This document shows, in pieces, positions 47,845 to 57,672 of a stretch of 64,000 bases of DNA. Both the position numbers and the translations under genes were made by a program. The stretch lies in contig NZ_JACHKZ010000016.1 in the NCBI RefSeq assembly GCF_014207855.1, positions 28,828-92,827 of the forward strand, read 5' to 3'. The notes under the pieces were generated by a model, which made no database searches, was not told the origin of the DNA, and saw only the letters and a list, made by a program, of their open reading frames with translations. This DNA is from Comamonas odontotermitis. Its GTDB lineage: Bacteria; Pseudomonadota; Gammaproteobacteria; Burkholderiales; Burkholderiaceae_C. Position 1 is the stretch's first letter; the number at the start of each line of letters is the position of its first letter.

Positions 47845-48756
47845 ATGCCAGTTTACAGCATGACAGGCTATGCCTCTGTCCAGCAAAGCATCCCACCGGC
47901 CGGTGGCGACAATGCTCCCTCTCTCTGGCGCGTCGGACTGGAAATTCGCTCGGTTAACAGCCGTTTTCTCGATTTATCTTTCAAGCTTCCGGAAGACCTC
48001 AGAAGCTGCGAACCACAGTTACGCTCTCTTGTCGATAATAGTCTGAAGCGCGGCAAGGTGGAAGTGCGGGTTCTGATCGTCAGTGAACAAGCGTCAAACA
48101 TTCCCGTGGCCTCCGCCCGTCTGCTGCAGCAGCTGGGCAGCTTTCAGGACACCGTCACCGCATGGATGCCCAGCGCCCAGCCCTTCACTGTGGCAGAAGT
48201 GTTGCGTTTAAGCGGCACTGGCAGCGCCGACCTTCCCGACAACTGGGCCGAATCCGTGACCGACCTTTGCAAACAGGCGCTCAAGGCATTGCTGGACGCC
48301 CGCCAGCGTGAAGGCAAGCGCCTGACCACCATGCTGCAGGACCGTGTCGACCAGCTCAAGACGCTGGCCGAAAAAGCCGAGCCGCTGGTGCCTGAGCTCG
48401 TCAAACAGCAAAAGGAGCGCTTTCTGGAACGCTGGAAGGACGCCATGGCGTTGACCGAAGGCAGCGTCTCACCCGAAGCAGCACAAGATCGCGCCCTAAC
48501 AGAAGCCACCTCCTTTGCCATCCGCATCGACGTTGCCGAAGAAATCACCCGCCTGCGCTCGCACCTCGATGAAATCACGCGCCTGCTGGGTAAGGGTGGC
48601 GACATTGGCAAGCGCCTGGATTTTTTGATCCAGGAACTACACCGCGAAGCCAACACGCTGGGCTCCAAATCAGCCGCACTGGAGCTCACGCGCATCAGCG
48701 TCGACATGAAGGTGCTGATCGAGCAGATGCGCGAGCAGGTGCAGAACATCGAATAA
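47845..48756 (+). CDS. YicC/YloC-family endoribonuclease
   Basis: A 303-residue protein with the family start [10 protein letters not shown], then [20 protein letters not shown] in the N-terminal domain and the C-terminal DUF1732 block [21 protein letters not shown]. coli YicC cleaves RNA and influences decay of small RNAs. The order yicC-gmk-rpoZ-spoT is conserved in many proteobacteria. ATG at 47845 begins the conserved sequence; the frame also contains a TTG further upstream that I reject. Confidence 0.94.
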   Translation: MPVYSMTGYASVQQSIPPAGGDNAPSLWRVGLEIRSVNSRFLDLSFKLPEDLRSCEPQLRSLVDNSLKRGKVEVRVLIVSEQASNIPVASARLLQQLGSFQDTVTAWMPSAQPFTVAEVLRLSGTGSADLPDNWAESVTDLCKQALKALLDARQREGKRLTTMLQDRVDQLKTLAEKAEPLVPELVKQQKERFLERWKDAMALTEGSVSPEAAQDRALTEATSFAIRIDVAEEITRLRSHLDEITRLLGKGGDIGKRLDFLIQELHREANTLGSKSAALELTRISVDMKVLIEQMREQVQNIE

Positions 48757-48775
48757 AAACAAAAAGCTATTCACC

Positions 48776-49414
48776 ATGGATTACCCAGGAAATCTCTTTG
48801 TCGTCTCAGCCCCCAGCGGGGCTGGAAAATCTTCGCTGGTCAAGGCCTTGCTGGAGCTCGACTCCCAGGTCTACCGCTCCATTTCGCACACCACGCGCGC
48901 GCCGCGCGGCCAGGAAAAGCATGGCCGCGAATACTACTTCGCATCGCGCGAAGATTTTGAAAAAATGATAGCAGGCAATGCTTTCGTGGAATGGGCCAAC
49001 GTACATGGCAACATGTATGGCACATCCAAGAAAGCCATTGAGGAGCGCCTCGCCAAAGGCGCCGACATCGTGCTGGAGATCGACTACCAGGGCGCCCTGC
49101 AGATCAAGGAGAGCTTTCCGCACGCCGTGCTGATCTTCATCCTGCCTCCCAGCTGGGATGAATTGCGCTCGCGCCTAGAAAACCGTGGCGAAGACACATC
49201 GGATGTGATCGCGGTGCGCCTCAAGAATGCGCACCAGGAAATGTCCCAGGTCGACAAATTCGACTTCGTTATAATCAACGAGTTATTTGAACGCGCTCTG
49301 TTTGATCTGAAAGCTGTTGTTCATTCGCAACGGCTGCGTTTTTTGTGCCAGCGCCGCACCCGCGCTGAAATATTCTCGTCACTCGACATATCTGACAGCC
49401 TGGAGAACTCCTGA
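48776..49414 (+). CDS. gmk: Guanylate kinase
   Basis: Phosphorylates GMP to GDP in purine nucleotide synthesis. The 212 residues have the P-loop [16 protein letters not shown], the GMP-binding [38 protein letters not shown] and [14 protein letters not shown] near the end. Its TGA overlaps the ATG of rpoZ by one base. AAAAATGATAGC in codons 62-66 belongs to the dispersed motif described in the findings. Confidence 0.97.
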   Translation: MDYPGNLFVVSAPSGAGKSSLVKALLELDSQVYRSISHTTRAPRGQEKHGREYYFASREDFEKMIAGNAFVEWANVHGNMYGTSKKAIEERLAKGADIVLEIDYQGALQIKESFPHAVLIFILPPSWDELRSRLENRGEDTSDVIAVRLKNAHQEMSQVDKFDFVIINELFERALFDLKAVVHSQRLRFLCQRRTRAEIFSSLDISDSLENS

Positions 49415-49617
49415 TGGCCCGCATCACCGTAGAAGATTGCCTCGAAAAAGTCCCTAATCGCTTCCAGCTCGTGCTTGCGGCCACCTACCGTGCCCGTATG
49501 CTCAGCCAAGGCCACACCCCCAAGATTGACAGCCGCAACAAGCCTGCAGTCACCGCTTTGCGCGAAATCGCTGCTGGCAAGGTTGGCCTGGAAATGCTGA
49601 AAAAAGTTCCGGGTTAA
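49414..49617 (+). CDS. rpoZ: RNA polymerase omega subunit
   Basis: A 67-residue omega subunit that assists RNA polymerase assembly and forms part of a ppGpp-binding site. [21 protein letters not shown] and [17 protein letters not shown] are typical of the betaproteobacterial form, which is shorter than the 91-residue E. coli protein. Start overlaps the gmk stop codon; a terminator follows. Confidence 0.97.
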   Translation: MARITVEDCLEKVPNRFQLVLAATYRARMLSQGHTPKIDSRNKPAVTALREIAAGKVGLEMLKKVPG

Positions 49618-49640
49618 CCCCCCGCACTTTCACATGCCAA

Positions 49641-49666
49641 TGGCACCGAATATCGGTGCCATTTTT
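49641..49666 (+). terminator. Rho-independent terminator after rpoZ
   Basis: The perfect 9-base stem TGGCACCGA/TCGGTGCCA with an ATA loop runs into TTTTT. It separates yicC-gmk-rpoZ from the relA/spoT gene, although read-through is possible. Confidence 0.92.
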
Positions 49667-49710
49667 CTTGTTATTCACACAAGTTTGTCATCGCACGCTA
49701 CAGTAAAGGC

Positions 49711-51963
49711 GTGAAGTCCGTGTCCATCTCCACCCCTCCCGTTCAATCTTCTGGTACTTCCGCTACCGCAGCAGCCAAGCCTGCCATGTCCTATCCGGTA
49801 GTCGTGAGTGCCTATGCCGCATTCCTGGAAAAGCTCGATTACCTGAACGATGCCGATCTGGCCCGGGTGGAAGAAGCCTTTGAGTTTGCAGCAGCAGCCC
49901 ATTCGGGGCAGTTCCGCAGCAGCGGCGATCCCTATATCACCCATCCCATTGCGGTGGCTGAAATCTGCGCCACTTGGAAGCTGGACGCCGAAGCCCTGAT
50001 GGCCGCGCTGATGCACGACGCCATGGAAGACTGCGGTGTCACACGGGACGATATCGCCCGACAGTTTGGCGATACGGTGGCAGAACTGGTTGATGGCCTC
50101 ACCAAGCTGGACAAACTGCATTTCAATTCGCGCGAAGAGAACCAGGCCGAGTCCTTCCGCAAGATGCTGCTGGCCATGGCGCGCGACGTTCGCGTGATCC
50201 TCGTCAAGCTGGCAGATCGCACCCACAACATGCGCACCATGTCGGACATGCCGCGCAGCAAATGGGGGCGCATCTCCACGGAGACCATGGAAATCCATGT
50301 GCCCATTGCCAATCGCCTGGGCATCAATCGCGTCTACCGGGAACTGCAGGATCTGGCCTTCAAGCATCTGCATCCCTGGCGCCATGACACCCTGGTCAAA
50401 GCCCTGGGCCGATCGCGTAACCGCCGCAAAGAGGTGGTGCAGAAAATCCACGCAGAGGTGGACGCATCGTTCGCCAAATCCGGTATCAAGATTCGCTTGG
50501 GCAATCAGGAAAAAACCCTGTACTCCATCTATAAGAAGATGGATGCCAAGCACCTCTCGTTCGCCCAGGTCACCGACTCCTACGCAGTGCGAGTGATCGT
50601 GCCCAATCTGATCGACTGCTATACCGCGCTGGGCGTGCTGCATCAGATCTTCCGTCCGGTGCCATCCAAGTTTCGTGACTACATCGCCAACCCCAAATCC
50701 AACGGCTACCAGTCGCTGCACACGACCCTGGTAGGCCCATCGGGTGTGAGCATGGATTTCCAGATCCGCACCGAAGACATGAACCTGGTCGACGAAAACG
50801 GCGTGCTCACGCATTGGATGATCCAGGCTCGCTCGTCGACCGGCAGCGAGCAGCTGGGCAACAAGTGGGTGCAGTCGCTGCTCGATATCCAGGACGAAAC
50901 CCGAGATGCGCATGAGTTCTGGGACAACGTGCGCGTGGACCTGTTCCCCGACTCGGTCTATGTGTTCACTCCCAAGAACCAGATGCTGACACTCCCTCGC
51001 GGCGCCACGGTTCTGGATTTTGCCTATGCCATTCACAGCAATGTGGGCGAGCACACATCTGGCGCCCGCATCAACCATGAGCAGGTTCCCCTGAGCACTG
51101 TGCTCAAAAGTGGCGATATTGTCGAAGTCACCACCTCGCCCGAGGCGGTGCCCCACCCCTCCTGGCTCACCATCGTGCGCACAGGGCGAGCCAAATCCAA
51201 GATTCGCTACTACCTCAAAACCCAGGGCCAAAGCGAAACCGGTGTACTGGGCGAACGCCTGCTGCTCCAGGCACTGCGCGCAGAAGGGATCTCGCAGTTG
51301 CCCGAGGCCAAGCCTATCTGGGATGAATTGCTGGAGCGCCTGGGCGCGCGCAACAAGGCAGAACTGTTCAGCGACATTGGCCAGGGCAAGCGCATCGCCG
51401 TATTTGCCGCCAAGCAAATGGTGGATCTGCTGGCAGAACAGGGAATGCGCCCTGATGCTGTGCTGCTGACCCAGGAGCGCTACAAAAACAAGAGTAGCTC
51501 AGTTACCACCGCCGTGGCACTGGATGGCAGCAACAACGCGGCAGTCAAATACGCAAAATGCTGCCGCCCGGTCCCCGGCGACAGCGTTGCCGGATACCTG
51601 GACCGCAATGCAGGCCTGCTGGTTCACAACAGCGAATGCGCCGTTTGCAAGAAACTGCTGAGCAAGGACGCAGAACGCTTTGTCGAGGTGGAATGGGCAG
51701 ACGAGCCCAAAGGTGACTTCGAGACAGGCGTTGTTGTCACCATCATCAATGGCAAAGGGGTACTCGGCAAGATCGCAGCCGAGATTGCAGCCCTCGGCTC
51801 GGATATCACGCACATCACCATGGATGATGAAGTTGCCATGAACACCACGGAGCTGAAGTTTGTGCTGCTGGTCAAAGATCGCCAGCAGGTCGAACATATC
51901 CTGCGCCAGCTCGTCAAACTATCTTATGTATCGCGCGCCTACCGCATACTGCCTACGGCCTGA
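49711..51963 (+). CDS. spoT: Bifunctional (p)ppGpp synthetase/hydrolase (SpoT/RelA family)
   Basis: Controls the stringent-response alarmone level. A 750-residue long RSH protein: an HD hydrolase domain with HDAMED at about residues 106-111, a synthetase domain (about 265-390; EKTLYSIYKKM, YQSLHTTLVGPSG), TGS (about 425-485), a helical-zinc-finger region with CCRPVPGD, and C-terminal ACT (GVLGKIAAEIAALGSDITH). The intact HD residues mean hydrolysis is possible, hence SpoT/Rel type and not mono-functional RelA. It begins with GTG and a 30-residue Ser/Thr/Ala-rich extension. Its usual neighbour rpoZ lies just upstream. Confidence 0.94.
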   Translation: MKSVSISTPPVQSSGTSATAAAKPAMSYPVVVSAYAAFLEKLDYLNDADLARVEEAFEFAAAAHSGQFRSSGDPYITHPIAVAEICATWKLDAEALMAALMHDAMEDCGVTRDDIARQFGDTVAELVDGLTKLDKLHFNSREENQAESFRKMLLAMARDVRVILVKLADRTHNMRTMSDMPRSKWGRISTETMEIHVPIANRLGINRVYRELQDLAFKHLHPWRHDTLVKALGRSRNRRKEVVQKIHAEVDASFAKSGIKIRLGNQEKTLYSIYKKMDAKHLSFAQVTDSYAVRVIVPNLIDCYTALGVLHQIFRPVPSKFRDYIANPKSNGYQSLHTTLVGPSGVSMDFQIRTEDMNLVDENGVLTHWMIQARSSTGSEQLGNKWVQSLLDIQDETRDAHEFWDNVRVDLFPDSVYVFTPKNQMLTLPRGATVLDFAYAIHSNVGEHTSGARINHEQVPLSTVLKSGDIVEVTTSPEAVPHPSWLTIVRTGRAKSKIRYYLKTQGQSETGVLGERLLLQALRAEGISQLPEAKPIWDELLERLGARNKAELFSDIGQGKRIAVFAAKQMVDLLAEQGMRPDAVLLTQERYKNKSSSVTTAVALDGSNNAAVKYAKCCRPVPGDSVAGYLDRNAGLLVHNSECAVCKKLLSKDAERFVEVEWADEPKGDFETGVVVTIINGKGVLGKIAAEIAALGSDITHITMDDEVAMNTTELKFVLLVKDRQQVEHILRQLVKLSYVSRAYRILPTA

Positions 51964-51989
51964 ATAGACCCAATACAGACCGCGCGTAC

Positions 51990-52547
51990 TCAGGCATCCC
52001 TGGGCGGCGGATACTCCACATCCAGCACCTCCAGCACGCGCACGCCACCAGGCGTGGGCAGCTGCACCTCGTCTCCGACCCTGGCCTTGAGCAAAGCCCG
52101 CGCAATTGGAGCAATCCAGCTCACTTGGCCGCGGCTTGCGTCCGCCTCATCGATGCCCATGATGGCAATGCGCTCCTCACGGCCATTCTGATCGCAATAG
52201 GTCACAGAGGCCCCAAAGTACACCTGATCGCTGCCATGGTGGACGGCTGGATCCACCACTTCTGCCGCCTCCATGCGCTTGGTCAGAAAACGGATACGAC
52301 GGTCAATCTCCCGCAAACGCTTCTTGCCATAGAGGTAATCGCCATTTTCAGAGCGATCTCCATTGCTGGCAGCCCAGTGAACCACCTCTACCACCTTCGG
52401 GCGCTCCTCATCGATCAGCTGCAGCAACTCCACCTCCAGGGCGCGGTAGCCAGCCGGGGTAATGTAGTTCTTGCCACCGGCAATTCTGGGCAACTCCGGC
52501 AGCTCATCATCGTCTGCATCAGACTCTTTGGTGAAAGCTTTGTTCAT
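51990..52547 (-). CDS. greB: Transcription elongation factor GreB
   Basis: Rescues backtracked RNA polymerase by stimulating transcript cleavage. The 185 residues comprise an N-terminal extension rich in Asp/Glu, the coiled-coil domain (YITPAGYRALEVELLQLIDEE, NGDRSENGDYLYGKKRLRE with the acidic tip residues) and the FKBP-like C-terminal domain (SWIAPIARALLKARVGDEV). NGDRSENGDY is the GreB/GreA tip motif, and the length favours GreB. It converges on the spoT gene with a 26-base gap. Confidence 0.94.
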   Translation of the reverse strand: MNKAFTKESDADDDELPELPRIAGGKNYITPAGYRALEVELLQLIDEERPKVVEVVHWAASNGDRSENGDYLYGKKRLREIDRRIRFLTKRMEAAEVVDPAVHHGSDQVYFGASVTYCDQNGREERIAIMGIDEADASRGQVSWIAPIARALLKARVGDEVQLPTPGGVRVLEVLDVEYPPPRDA

Positions 52548-52599
52548 ACCCGTTATTTAAGCAAATTGCGCCGCCACATGGAGCCAGACCGGCATGAGG

Positions 52600-52635
52600 A
52601 AAAAGAAAAAGCCTGCAATCCGAAGATTGCAGGCT
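52600..52635 (-). terminator. Terminator of the tRNA operon
   Basis: On the minus strand the 11-base stem AGCCTGCAATC/GATTGCAGGCT closes TTCG and runs into TTTTTCTTTTT. It is directly downstream of tRNA-Arg. Confidence 0.92.
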
Positions 52636-52643
52636 TTCCAATA

Positions 52644-52720
52644 TGGTGCGGCTGGCAGGAATCGAACCCACGACCCCTTGGTTCGTAGCCAAGTACTCTA
52701 TCCAGCTGAGCTACAGCCGC
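52644..52720 (-). tRNA. tRNA-Arg (anticodon ACG)
   Basis: A 77-base tRNA with acceptor GCGGCTG, an anticodon stem CTTGG/CCAAG around loop CTACGAA (anticodon ACG), T-loop GGTTCGATTCC and an encoded CCA end. It decodes CGU and, through inosine, other CGN codons. Confidence 0.95.
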
Positions 52721-52731
52721 AAATCAACTCT

Positions 52732-52822
<91 letters not shown>

Positions 52823-52995
52823 GCAGCGTCGAAGCTGAAATTATAGCAGGCAATTTTCGCCTCTCGGAAAGAAACGCAGATTTCTGAAAAATTGATGGTG
52901 GGGTGGTGATTGATCGGGGTGAGCACCTCGCCTGCTACCGACGGACTAACCTGGAACAGCGGACAAGGGGCTGCACGTGGATAGGTAGACAGCAA

Positions 52996-53040
52996 GGTAG
53001 GGACTAACGGCCGCCAAAGGCAGCACGTGCAGTCCCTACC
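52996..53040. repeat. Inverted repeat GGTAGGGACT / AGTCCCTACC
   Basis: Perfect 10-base arms 25 bases apart, nine bases beyond the IPTL-CTERM stop codon. It could act as a terminator-like mRNA end, though no U-tract follows. The word GCACGTG recurs nearby at 52973 and 53023. The rest of 52823-53049 holds no gene. Confidence 0.55.
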
Positions 53041-53049
53041 CTATATGCA

Positions 53050-55296
53050 TCAGTTCATTCTGGAGCGGCGAACACGCATTGCAGCGAACCCTCCCAGCAC
53101 CAAGGTAAGCAGTGCAAGCGCCCATTGGCTGAGCGAAGGAACAGCAGTGGGAGTGGCAGTCGGGGTGTTCTGCTTGACCAGCGTGTTTGTGATGGCCAAA
53201 GTCAAGTTGCCTCCAACCGGCACAGGCCCAGTCGCGGCGGGAAGCGTGGCAGCGCCCCACTCATAACCACTGGGCGCAGCAGGCAACGCGCCCTCTGCTA
53301 CCGAGCAAGTGCTGCCAGCAGTAACCGTGATCGGATCAGCTGCGCCTGCATTGTTCACGACGGCGATGCTGCCTTGCTGGCTGAGGTCGGGCGAGACACA
53401 GGTGAGTGTGAACGGAATGCTGCCACTAAATGCTGGAGCACCCTCAGTGCCCACGACCGTCTTGGACACCTGTACCGTGCCCGTATTAGCCTGGGATTGC
53501 AGGTACCAGTTGTTACCGATCTTCTGGAGAGAATAGAGAAACTGGCCTGCTGTCAGTGACCCAGCGGGCAACGTAAATGTTCCTGAAGAGCTTCCGTCAA
53601 CCTGCACAACCAGGATGCCATCACCGGTAGTAAGCGCGCCCGTTCCACCCAGATTATTAACCTGCAAAACGGTTGTACCCGTCGTGCCTCCCGAGACGTG
53701 CAGAACATCCGAGGCAGAGCTGCTGTCTCCCAGCACGGTGTCTAAAGCCAAGCTGCCACCACCAGTGTAGTTACCTGTGACCGTTAAGTTCTCTCCTGCC
53801 TGGCCATTGGTCAGAACCAACTGGCCTTGATTGCTTAAATCACCGCTAACGGTAAAGGCCGTTTCTTGCACACGTAGGCTACTGCCTGCGTCCACCACAA
53901 GACCCATAGCCTCGCCCGCCACAGAGCCACTGCCGGTAACTAAAGTGCTGCCAGTCAAGGATAGGTCACTATTGCCTGACAAACTAATACGTTCCCAGTT
54001 AAGAAATTTGGAGCTGGGCTGCGGACCATTCATACCTACCAAGGTAAGGCGATCTATGTATCCATCCGCAATGGAGACATCATCTCCTCCGTCGACTAGC
54101 GCTATCTGACTGATATCCGTGCCGTTGATCGTGAGGCTGTCGGAGCCGTCACCCAGAACGATGTTGCCGCTGACAACCGCACCACTGGCCAAAGTGACGC
54201 TGGTATTGCCATTGCCCGGGCCATCAAAAATCGCTCGGCCTGCGGTAGCAGTCAGCTGACCTCCAAGGATGTTGATGCTGTTGGTCGCAGCCGTAGAGTT
54301 CACTGCGATCGCGTCGCCAGTAGTGGCGACTACGCTGCCTCCATACACTTCAACCGTGTTACCCGCAGCAGCCACAGCCTGAATCCCATTGGCACCCTGT
54401 ACCGTCACCGGCTGCATACCAATGGTGATAAGGCTCGTTCCTGCTGCTGGATTAGCTGATGTGAGCGAACTATTGCCTAGTGCAACTTGCCCACCACTGG
54501 CAATGATTGAAGTACCGGCTCCACTAACGATTGATGCTGGTATTGGCATATCGATAGTCCCGGCAGAAATATTGATGGCCGTGCCTGCAGTGCTATTGAC
54601 GCTGGCGGATGACCCTAGCACCTGAACCAACCCAGCACTGTTCGAAATGCCAGTGGCAGAGGTATAAAGCGTAAGCCCATTGTTGAACAAATTAGTTCCA
54701 ACGGTGCCACTTGAGCCGCTGTTACGAATTCCATCCACCGGCGCGGGGGTTGTGGTTGACGCATCCGCACCAATTCGCACGCTGCCTGTGACATCTATTA
54801 CGCCACCGACGTTCTGTACTACAGCCCCACCAGCGCCCACTGAGCGCATCACTACGAGATTTCCATCCACCTGCAACTTGGACCGTTGGCTGGCAGCATT
54901 TGCACCGCCATAGATGTATACGCCTCGGCTATTAGCTCCACGGGATGTGACATTCAAGTTACCTAGCGCATGAACCAAGGCAGCAGCCGGTTGCGCACCG
55001 ATGCCTCCGATATTCATCCCTCCTGAACTCAAGGTGTAGGTACCGGTGTTGCTGGTGGTCGTGATGCTGGTGCCTGCCTGTAGATTCAGCACTGAACCAT
55101 CCTGATATGCACCTGCCACATTGTTGCCAGTGTAGGCCGTTAGACCAGCACTACACGTGCTGCCTGCGGATGCCGTTAGAGCAGGATTGCCTGATGCTAC
55201 ATCAGAGCAGGCGGCCCAAGAGTAAGCCGTACAAGAGAGGGATAGAACAGCTAGAGCGATGGCGTTACGAACAGGATGAGTGAGTGACTGGCTCAT
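53050..55296 (-). CDS. Large surface protein with IPTL-CTERM sorting signal
   Basis: A 748-residue exported protein. A signal peptide covers residues 1-28 (AIALAVLSLSCTAYSWAA). The body (about 30-610) is Gly/Ser/Thr/Asn-rich, made of short repetitive strands as in beta-helix or pectate-lyase-like adhesins (NSTAATNSINILGGQLTA, GNTSVTLASGAVVSGNI). Residues about 615-715 resemble a prealbumin-like surface domain (VQVSKTVVGTEGAPAFSG). The C-terminus is VPSLSQWALALLTLVLGGF plus an Arg-rich end, the IPTL-CTERM tripartite signal, associated in the literature with exosortase-type processing. No exosortase is in the window. Likely an adhesin or matrix protein. Codon use is less GC-rich than in the core genes to the left. 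Confidence 0.85.
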   Translation of the reverse strand: MSQSLTHPVRNAIALAVLSLSCTAYSWAACSDVASGNPALTASAGSTCSAGLTAYTGNNVAGAYQDGSVLNLQAGTSITTTSNTGTYTLSSGGMNIGGIGAQPAAALVHALGNLNVTSRGANSRGVYIYGGANAASQRSKLQVDGNLVVMRSVGAGGAVVQNVGGVIDVTGSVRIGADASTTTPAPVDGIRNSGSSGTVGTNLFNNGLTLYTSATGISNSAGLVQVLGSSASVNSTAGTAINISAGTIDMPIPASIVSGAGTSIIASGGQVALGNSSLTSANPAAGTSLITIGMQPVTVQGANGIQAVAAAGNTVEVYGGSVVATTGDAIAVNSTAATNSINILGGQLTATAGRAIFDGPGNGNTSVTLASGAVVSGNIVLGDGSDSLTINGTDISQIALVDGGDDVSIADGYIDRLTLVGMNGPQPSSKFLNWERISLSGNSDLSLTGSTLVTGSGSVAGEAMGLVVDAGSSLRVQETAFTVSGDLSNQGQLVLTNGQAGENLTVTGNYTGGGSLALDTVLGDSSSASDVLHVSGGTTGTTVLQVNNLGGTGALTTGDGILVVQVDGSSSGTFTLPAGSLTAGQFLYSLQKIGNNWYLQSQANTGTVQVSKTVVGTEGAPAFSGSIPFTLTCVSPDLSQQGSIAVVNNAGAADPITVTAGSTCSVAEGALPAAPSGYEWGAATLPAATGPVPVGGNLTLAITNTLVKQNTPTATPTAVPSLSQWALALLTLVLGGFAAMRVRRSRMN

Positions 55297-55594
55297 TAGA
55301 AATCCTTGCGGTAGTACGTATTGTTACTATGCCATAGCATCCTCAATATTTATCAAAGATTTCAACAAGATAACAATCGTTGAACCTCTGACGCCTCCAC
55401 GTGCACCAGTGCTTCACCCATCTACTCGTCCATCGTCGCCAGTACCGCACTGGGAGAAACGATCTCAAGTGACATTGCTTATATTTCACCTAATGCGTTA
55501 AGGTCTATATAACCCAGCCACGTCTAAATGATCACGCAGCGGATAAGGCTACGCAGTGATAGCGATTGATAATCTTTCGCATTCAAATAGTCGC

Positions 55595-55606
55595 CCACTT
55601 AAGTGG
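55595..55606. promoter_or_regulatory. Palindrome CCACTTAAGTGG before the cytochrome b561 gene
   Basis: A perfect 12-base palindrome 87 bases upstream of the start codon, a candidate operator. The 55297-55693 stretch is otherwise AT-rich intergenic DNA with no coding signal. It must hold the divergent promoters of the two flanking genes. Confidence 0.4.
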
Positions 55607-55693
55607 ATATCGAAATAGAATGCAGCGCATCCACCTACACTATGGGAATATCTGCCAGCATCCTTTTTCAATTGATCACCGGAGATGTTTGAC

Positions 55694-56248
55694 ATGAGTA
55701 TTAAAAATTCGCAACAACGATATAGCCAGTGGGTTATATCCGTGCACTGGCTAACCGTAATTCTCATTGCTGCAGTGTATGCAAGCATGGAACTGCATGG
55801 ACTATTTGCCAAAGGGAATATTGCACGAGATGTCATGAAGTCATTGCACTTTCTTTTGGGCCTGAGCGTTTTAGCGGTGGTTTTTATAAGAATTCTTGTT
55901 CGCAGTCAAGCTGGGGTAGGGCCTGATATTGTGCCGCCACCATCTAAATGGCAAAGCAGGCTTGCGAGTGCGATGCATTACGCTTTGTACTTATTTATGT
56001 TTGCTATGCCACTACTGGGATGGCTCACTTTGAGCGCGTCAGGAAAGCCGATCGTCCTCTTTGGCTTATCTATACCTAGCGTAATCAATACAGATATCCA
56101 ACTATCTCGCCAGTTGAAAGATGTACACGAGACGATTGGCAACCTAGGTTATTTCCTTATTGCATTGCATGCAGCAGCAGCTCTGATTCATCATTATATA
56201 ATGCGAGATAACACTCTCACTCGCATGCTTCCAGCGAATCGCGCATAA
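55694..56248 (+). CDS. Cytochrome b561 (di-heme membrane electron carrier)
   Basis: A 184-residue CybB-type protein with four membrane helices. Candidate heme ligands are the His residues in VISVHWLTVIL, MKSLHFLLGL, SAMHYALYLF and DVHETIGNL/ALHAAAALIHHYI. Such proteins move electrons between quinol and periplasmic acceptors, some as superoxide:quinone reductases. An ATG three codons upstream lies directly on the GGAG site, so ATG at 55694 is preferred. The gene and its flanks are clearly richer in A+T than the left part of the window, suggesting transfer. Confidence 0.9.
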   Translation: MSIKNSQQRYSQWVISVHWLTVILIAAVYASMELHGLFAKGNIARDVMKSLHFLLGLSVLAVVFIRILVRSQAGVGPDIVPPPSKWQSRLASAMHYALYLFMFAMPLLGWLTLSASGKPIVLFGLSIPSVINTDIQLSRQLKDVHETIGNLGYFLIALHAAAALIHHYIMRDNTLTRMLPANRA

Positions 56249-56284
56249 GCTAGCAAATAGAATTACACAACCCTATATTTGACT

Positions 56285-56992
56285 ATGAGCAAGCTTTACT
56301 ATCGCGCCCATCCTGAGGCTCATCGCACTGAACATATTGGCTGGCTCCGCGCTGCCGTATTAGGAGCAAATGATGGCATTATTTCTACTGCCAGTTTGAT
56401 CGCCGGAGTAACTGCAGCCAATGCGAGTCATGCCAGCATCATCACCACGGCGATTGCGGCTCTAGTTGCAGGTGCTATGTCCATGGCTGCAGGTGAGTTC
56501 GTATCTGTTTATTCTCAGGCTGATACAGAAAAATCAGATCTTTCACGAGAGTCGGAAGAGCTATTAAACAATCCAGAAGCAGAGCACAAGGAGCTCACAG
56601 CAATTTACATTCAACGTGGTCTTGATCATCAGCTTGCGGATCAGGTTGCCACACAACTAATGGCTCACGATGCATTGGGCGCTCATGCGCGAGATGAATT
56701 AGGCATATCCGAGACCTTGAATGCTCGTCCAGTGCAAGCGGCATTGTCATCAGCGGCAAGTTTTGCCGCAGGCGCCGTCATGCCTTTAGTAGTGGTGCTG
56801 CTCGCACCTCAAAGTAGCCTGCTTTATTGGATTGTCGCGACAGCCATTATTTTTTTAGCAATGCTCGGAGCTGCGGCTGCCGCTGTGGGAAACACACCAG
56901 TCCTCAAGAGCGCTATCCGGGTATCGTTCTGGGGCACCTTCGCTATGGCCGTGACAACTGGGGTAGGGGCAATGTTCAATACCAGTGTATAG
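56285..56992 (+). CDS. VIT1/CCC1-family transporter
   Basis: A 235-residue membrane protein with five helices. The start HRTEHIGWLRAAVLGANDGI and STASLIAGVTAANAS are diagnostic of the VIT family. The middle cytosolic part (about 75-150; EFVSVYSQADTEKSDL, ELTAIYIQRGL) carries the Glu-rich metal-binding helices, and AAAAVGNTPVLKSAIRVSFW ends the protein. Relatives move Fe2+ or Mn2+ out of the cytoplasm. The frame begins two codons earlier with TTG, but ATG at 56285 is more likely. It is 36 bases after the cytochrome gene and may share its transcript. Confidence 0.9.
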   Translation: MSKLYYRAHPEAHRTEHIGWLRAAVLGANDGIISTASLIAGVTAANASHASIITTAIAALVAGAMSMAAGEFVSVYSQADTEKSDLSRESEELLNNPEAEHKELTAIYIQRGLDHQLADQVATQLMAHDALGAHARDELGISETLNARPVQAALSSAASFAAGAVMPLVVVLLAPQSSLLYWIVATAIIFLAMLGAAAAAVGNTPVLKSAIRVSFWGTFAMAVTTGVGAMFNTSV

Positions 56993-57305
56993 AGCAACGA
57001 ATACCGTACTGCAGCTAGGCACTCACAGCGAGCAATCTGACAATTTGAAGTTCACAAAGTAGCCATCCTCGCCGCTCAGCGGCCATGTTCGGCATAGCAG
57101 TCCAGCCCCTCGAATCCCCCTACCCATTGCCCTATCCGCAGCCATCGGAATAGGCCAAATTGCGTCCGCAGTTAGTTACATACAGTTTCTATTTGAGTCA
57201 ATCCGCTAGAGGTAGCGCGCTCCAGAAACGCCGTCTAGATAGTGTGGCCTCGGAATCGTTTCGGGAACGCACAAATCCAATGTTTACCTATCGGAATCAG
57301 TAACT

Positions 57306-57656
57306 ATGAAACGCAATACAGCCAACATCGCAGCCGCCGCCGAGTTTTCTCAGGGCTCCGGACGGCACGAATTTGTATCTGAGTGCAATCTCAAATTCGA
57401 CCAAATCGCCCTCGCATTCCTGGCGGGTCATGTCGTCGCGCAGCAGCAAGCGATGGAGCAGATGGGCGCAATGCTGCGAGAAGTCTTGGACGCCGTAGCG
57501 ACCGTCGACGATCGCGTCGATCTGGTATCAGACCATACCTGGAAGTCCCGCTACTTGATTCTTGACGCTATCAATAAGGCCGTGAGCCAGCCCCAAAAGC
57601 GCCATAGCGCGCGCGTCAAAAAAACTACCGCCATCAAGCGCCCGCGCAAGGTGTAA
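57306..57656 (+). CDS. Small basic protein of the integrated element, function unknown
   Basis: A 116-residue protein I do not recognise. The central part (about 28-95) is predicted helical (FDQIALAFLAGHVVAQQQAM, MGAMLREVLDAVATVDDRV), and the last 25 residues are strongly basic (KRHSARVKKTTAIKRPRKV), which suggests nucleic acid binding. GGAAT is the only weak ribosome site. It lies 114 bases upstream of the RepA-like ATPase on the same strand. The 313-base region before it (56993-57305) has no gene and may contain the left boundary of the element. Confidence 0.6.
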   Translation: MKRNTANIAAAAEFSQGSGRHEFVSECNLKFDQIALAFLAGHVVAQQQAMEQMGAMLREVLDAVATVDDRVDLVSDHTWKSRYLILDAINKAVSQPQKRHSARVKKTTAIKRPRKV

Positions 57657-57672
57657 GCCAGACCAGTAAGGG

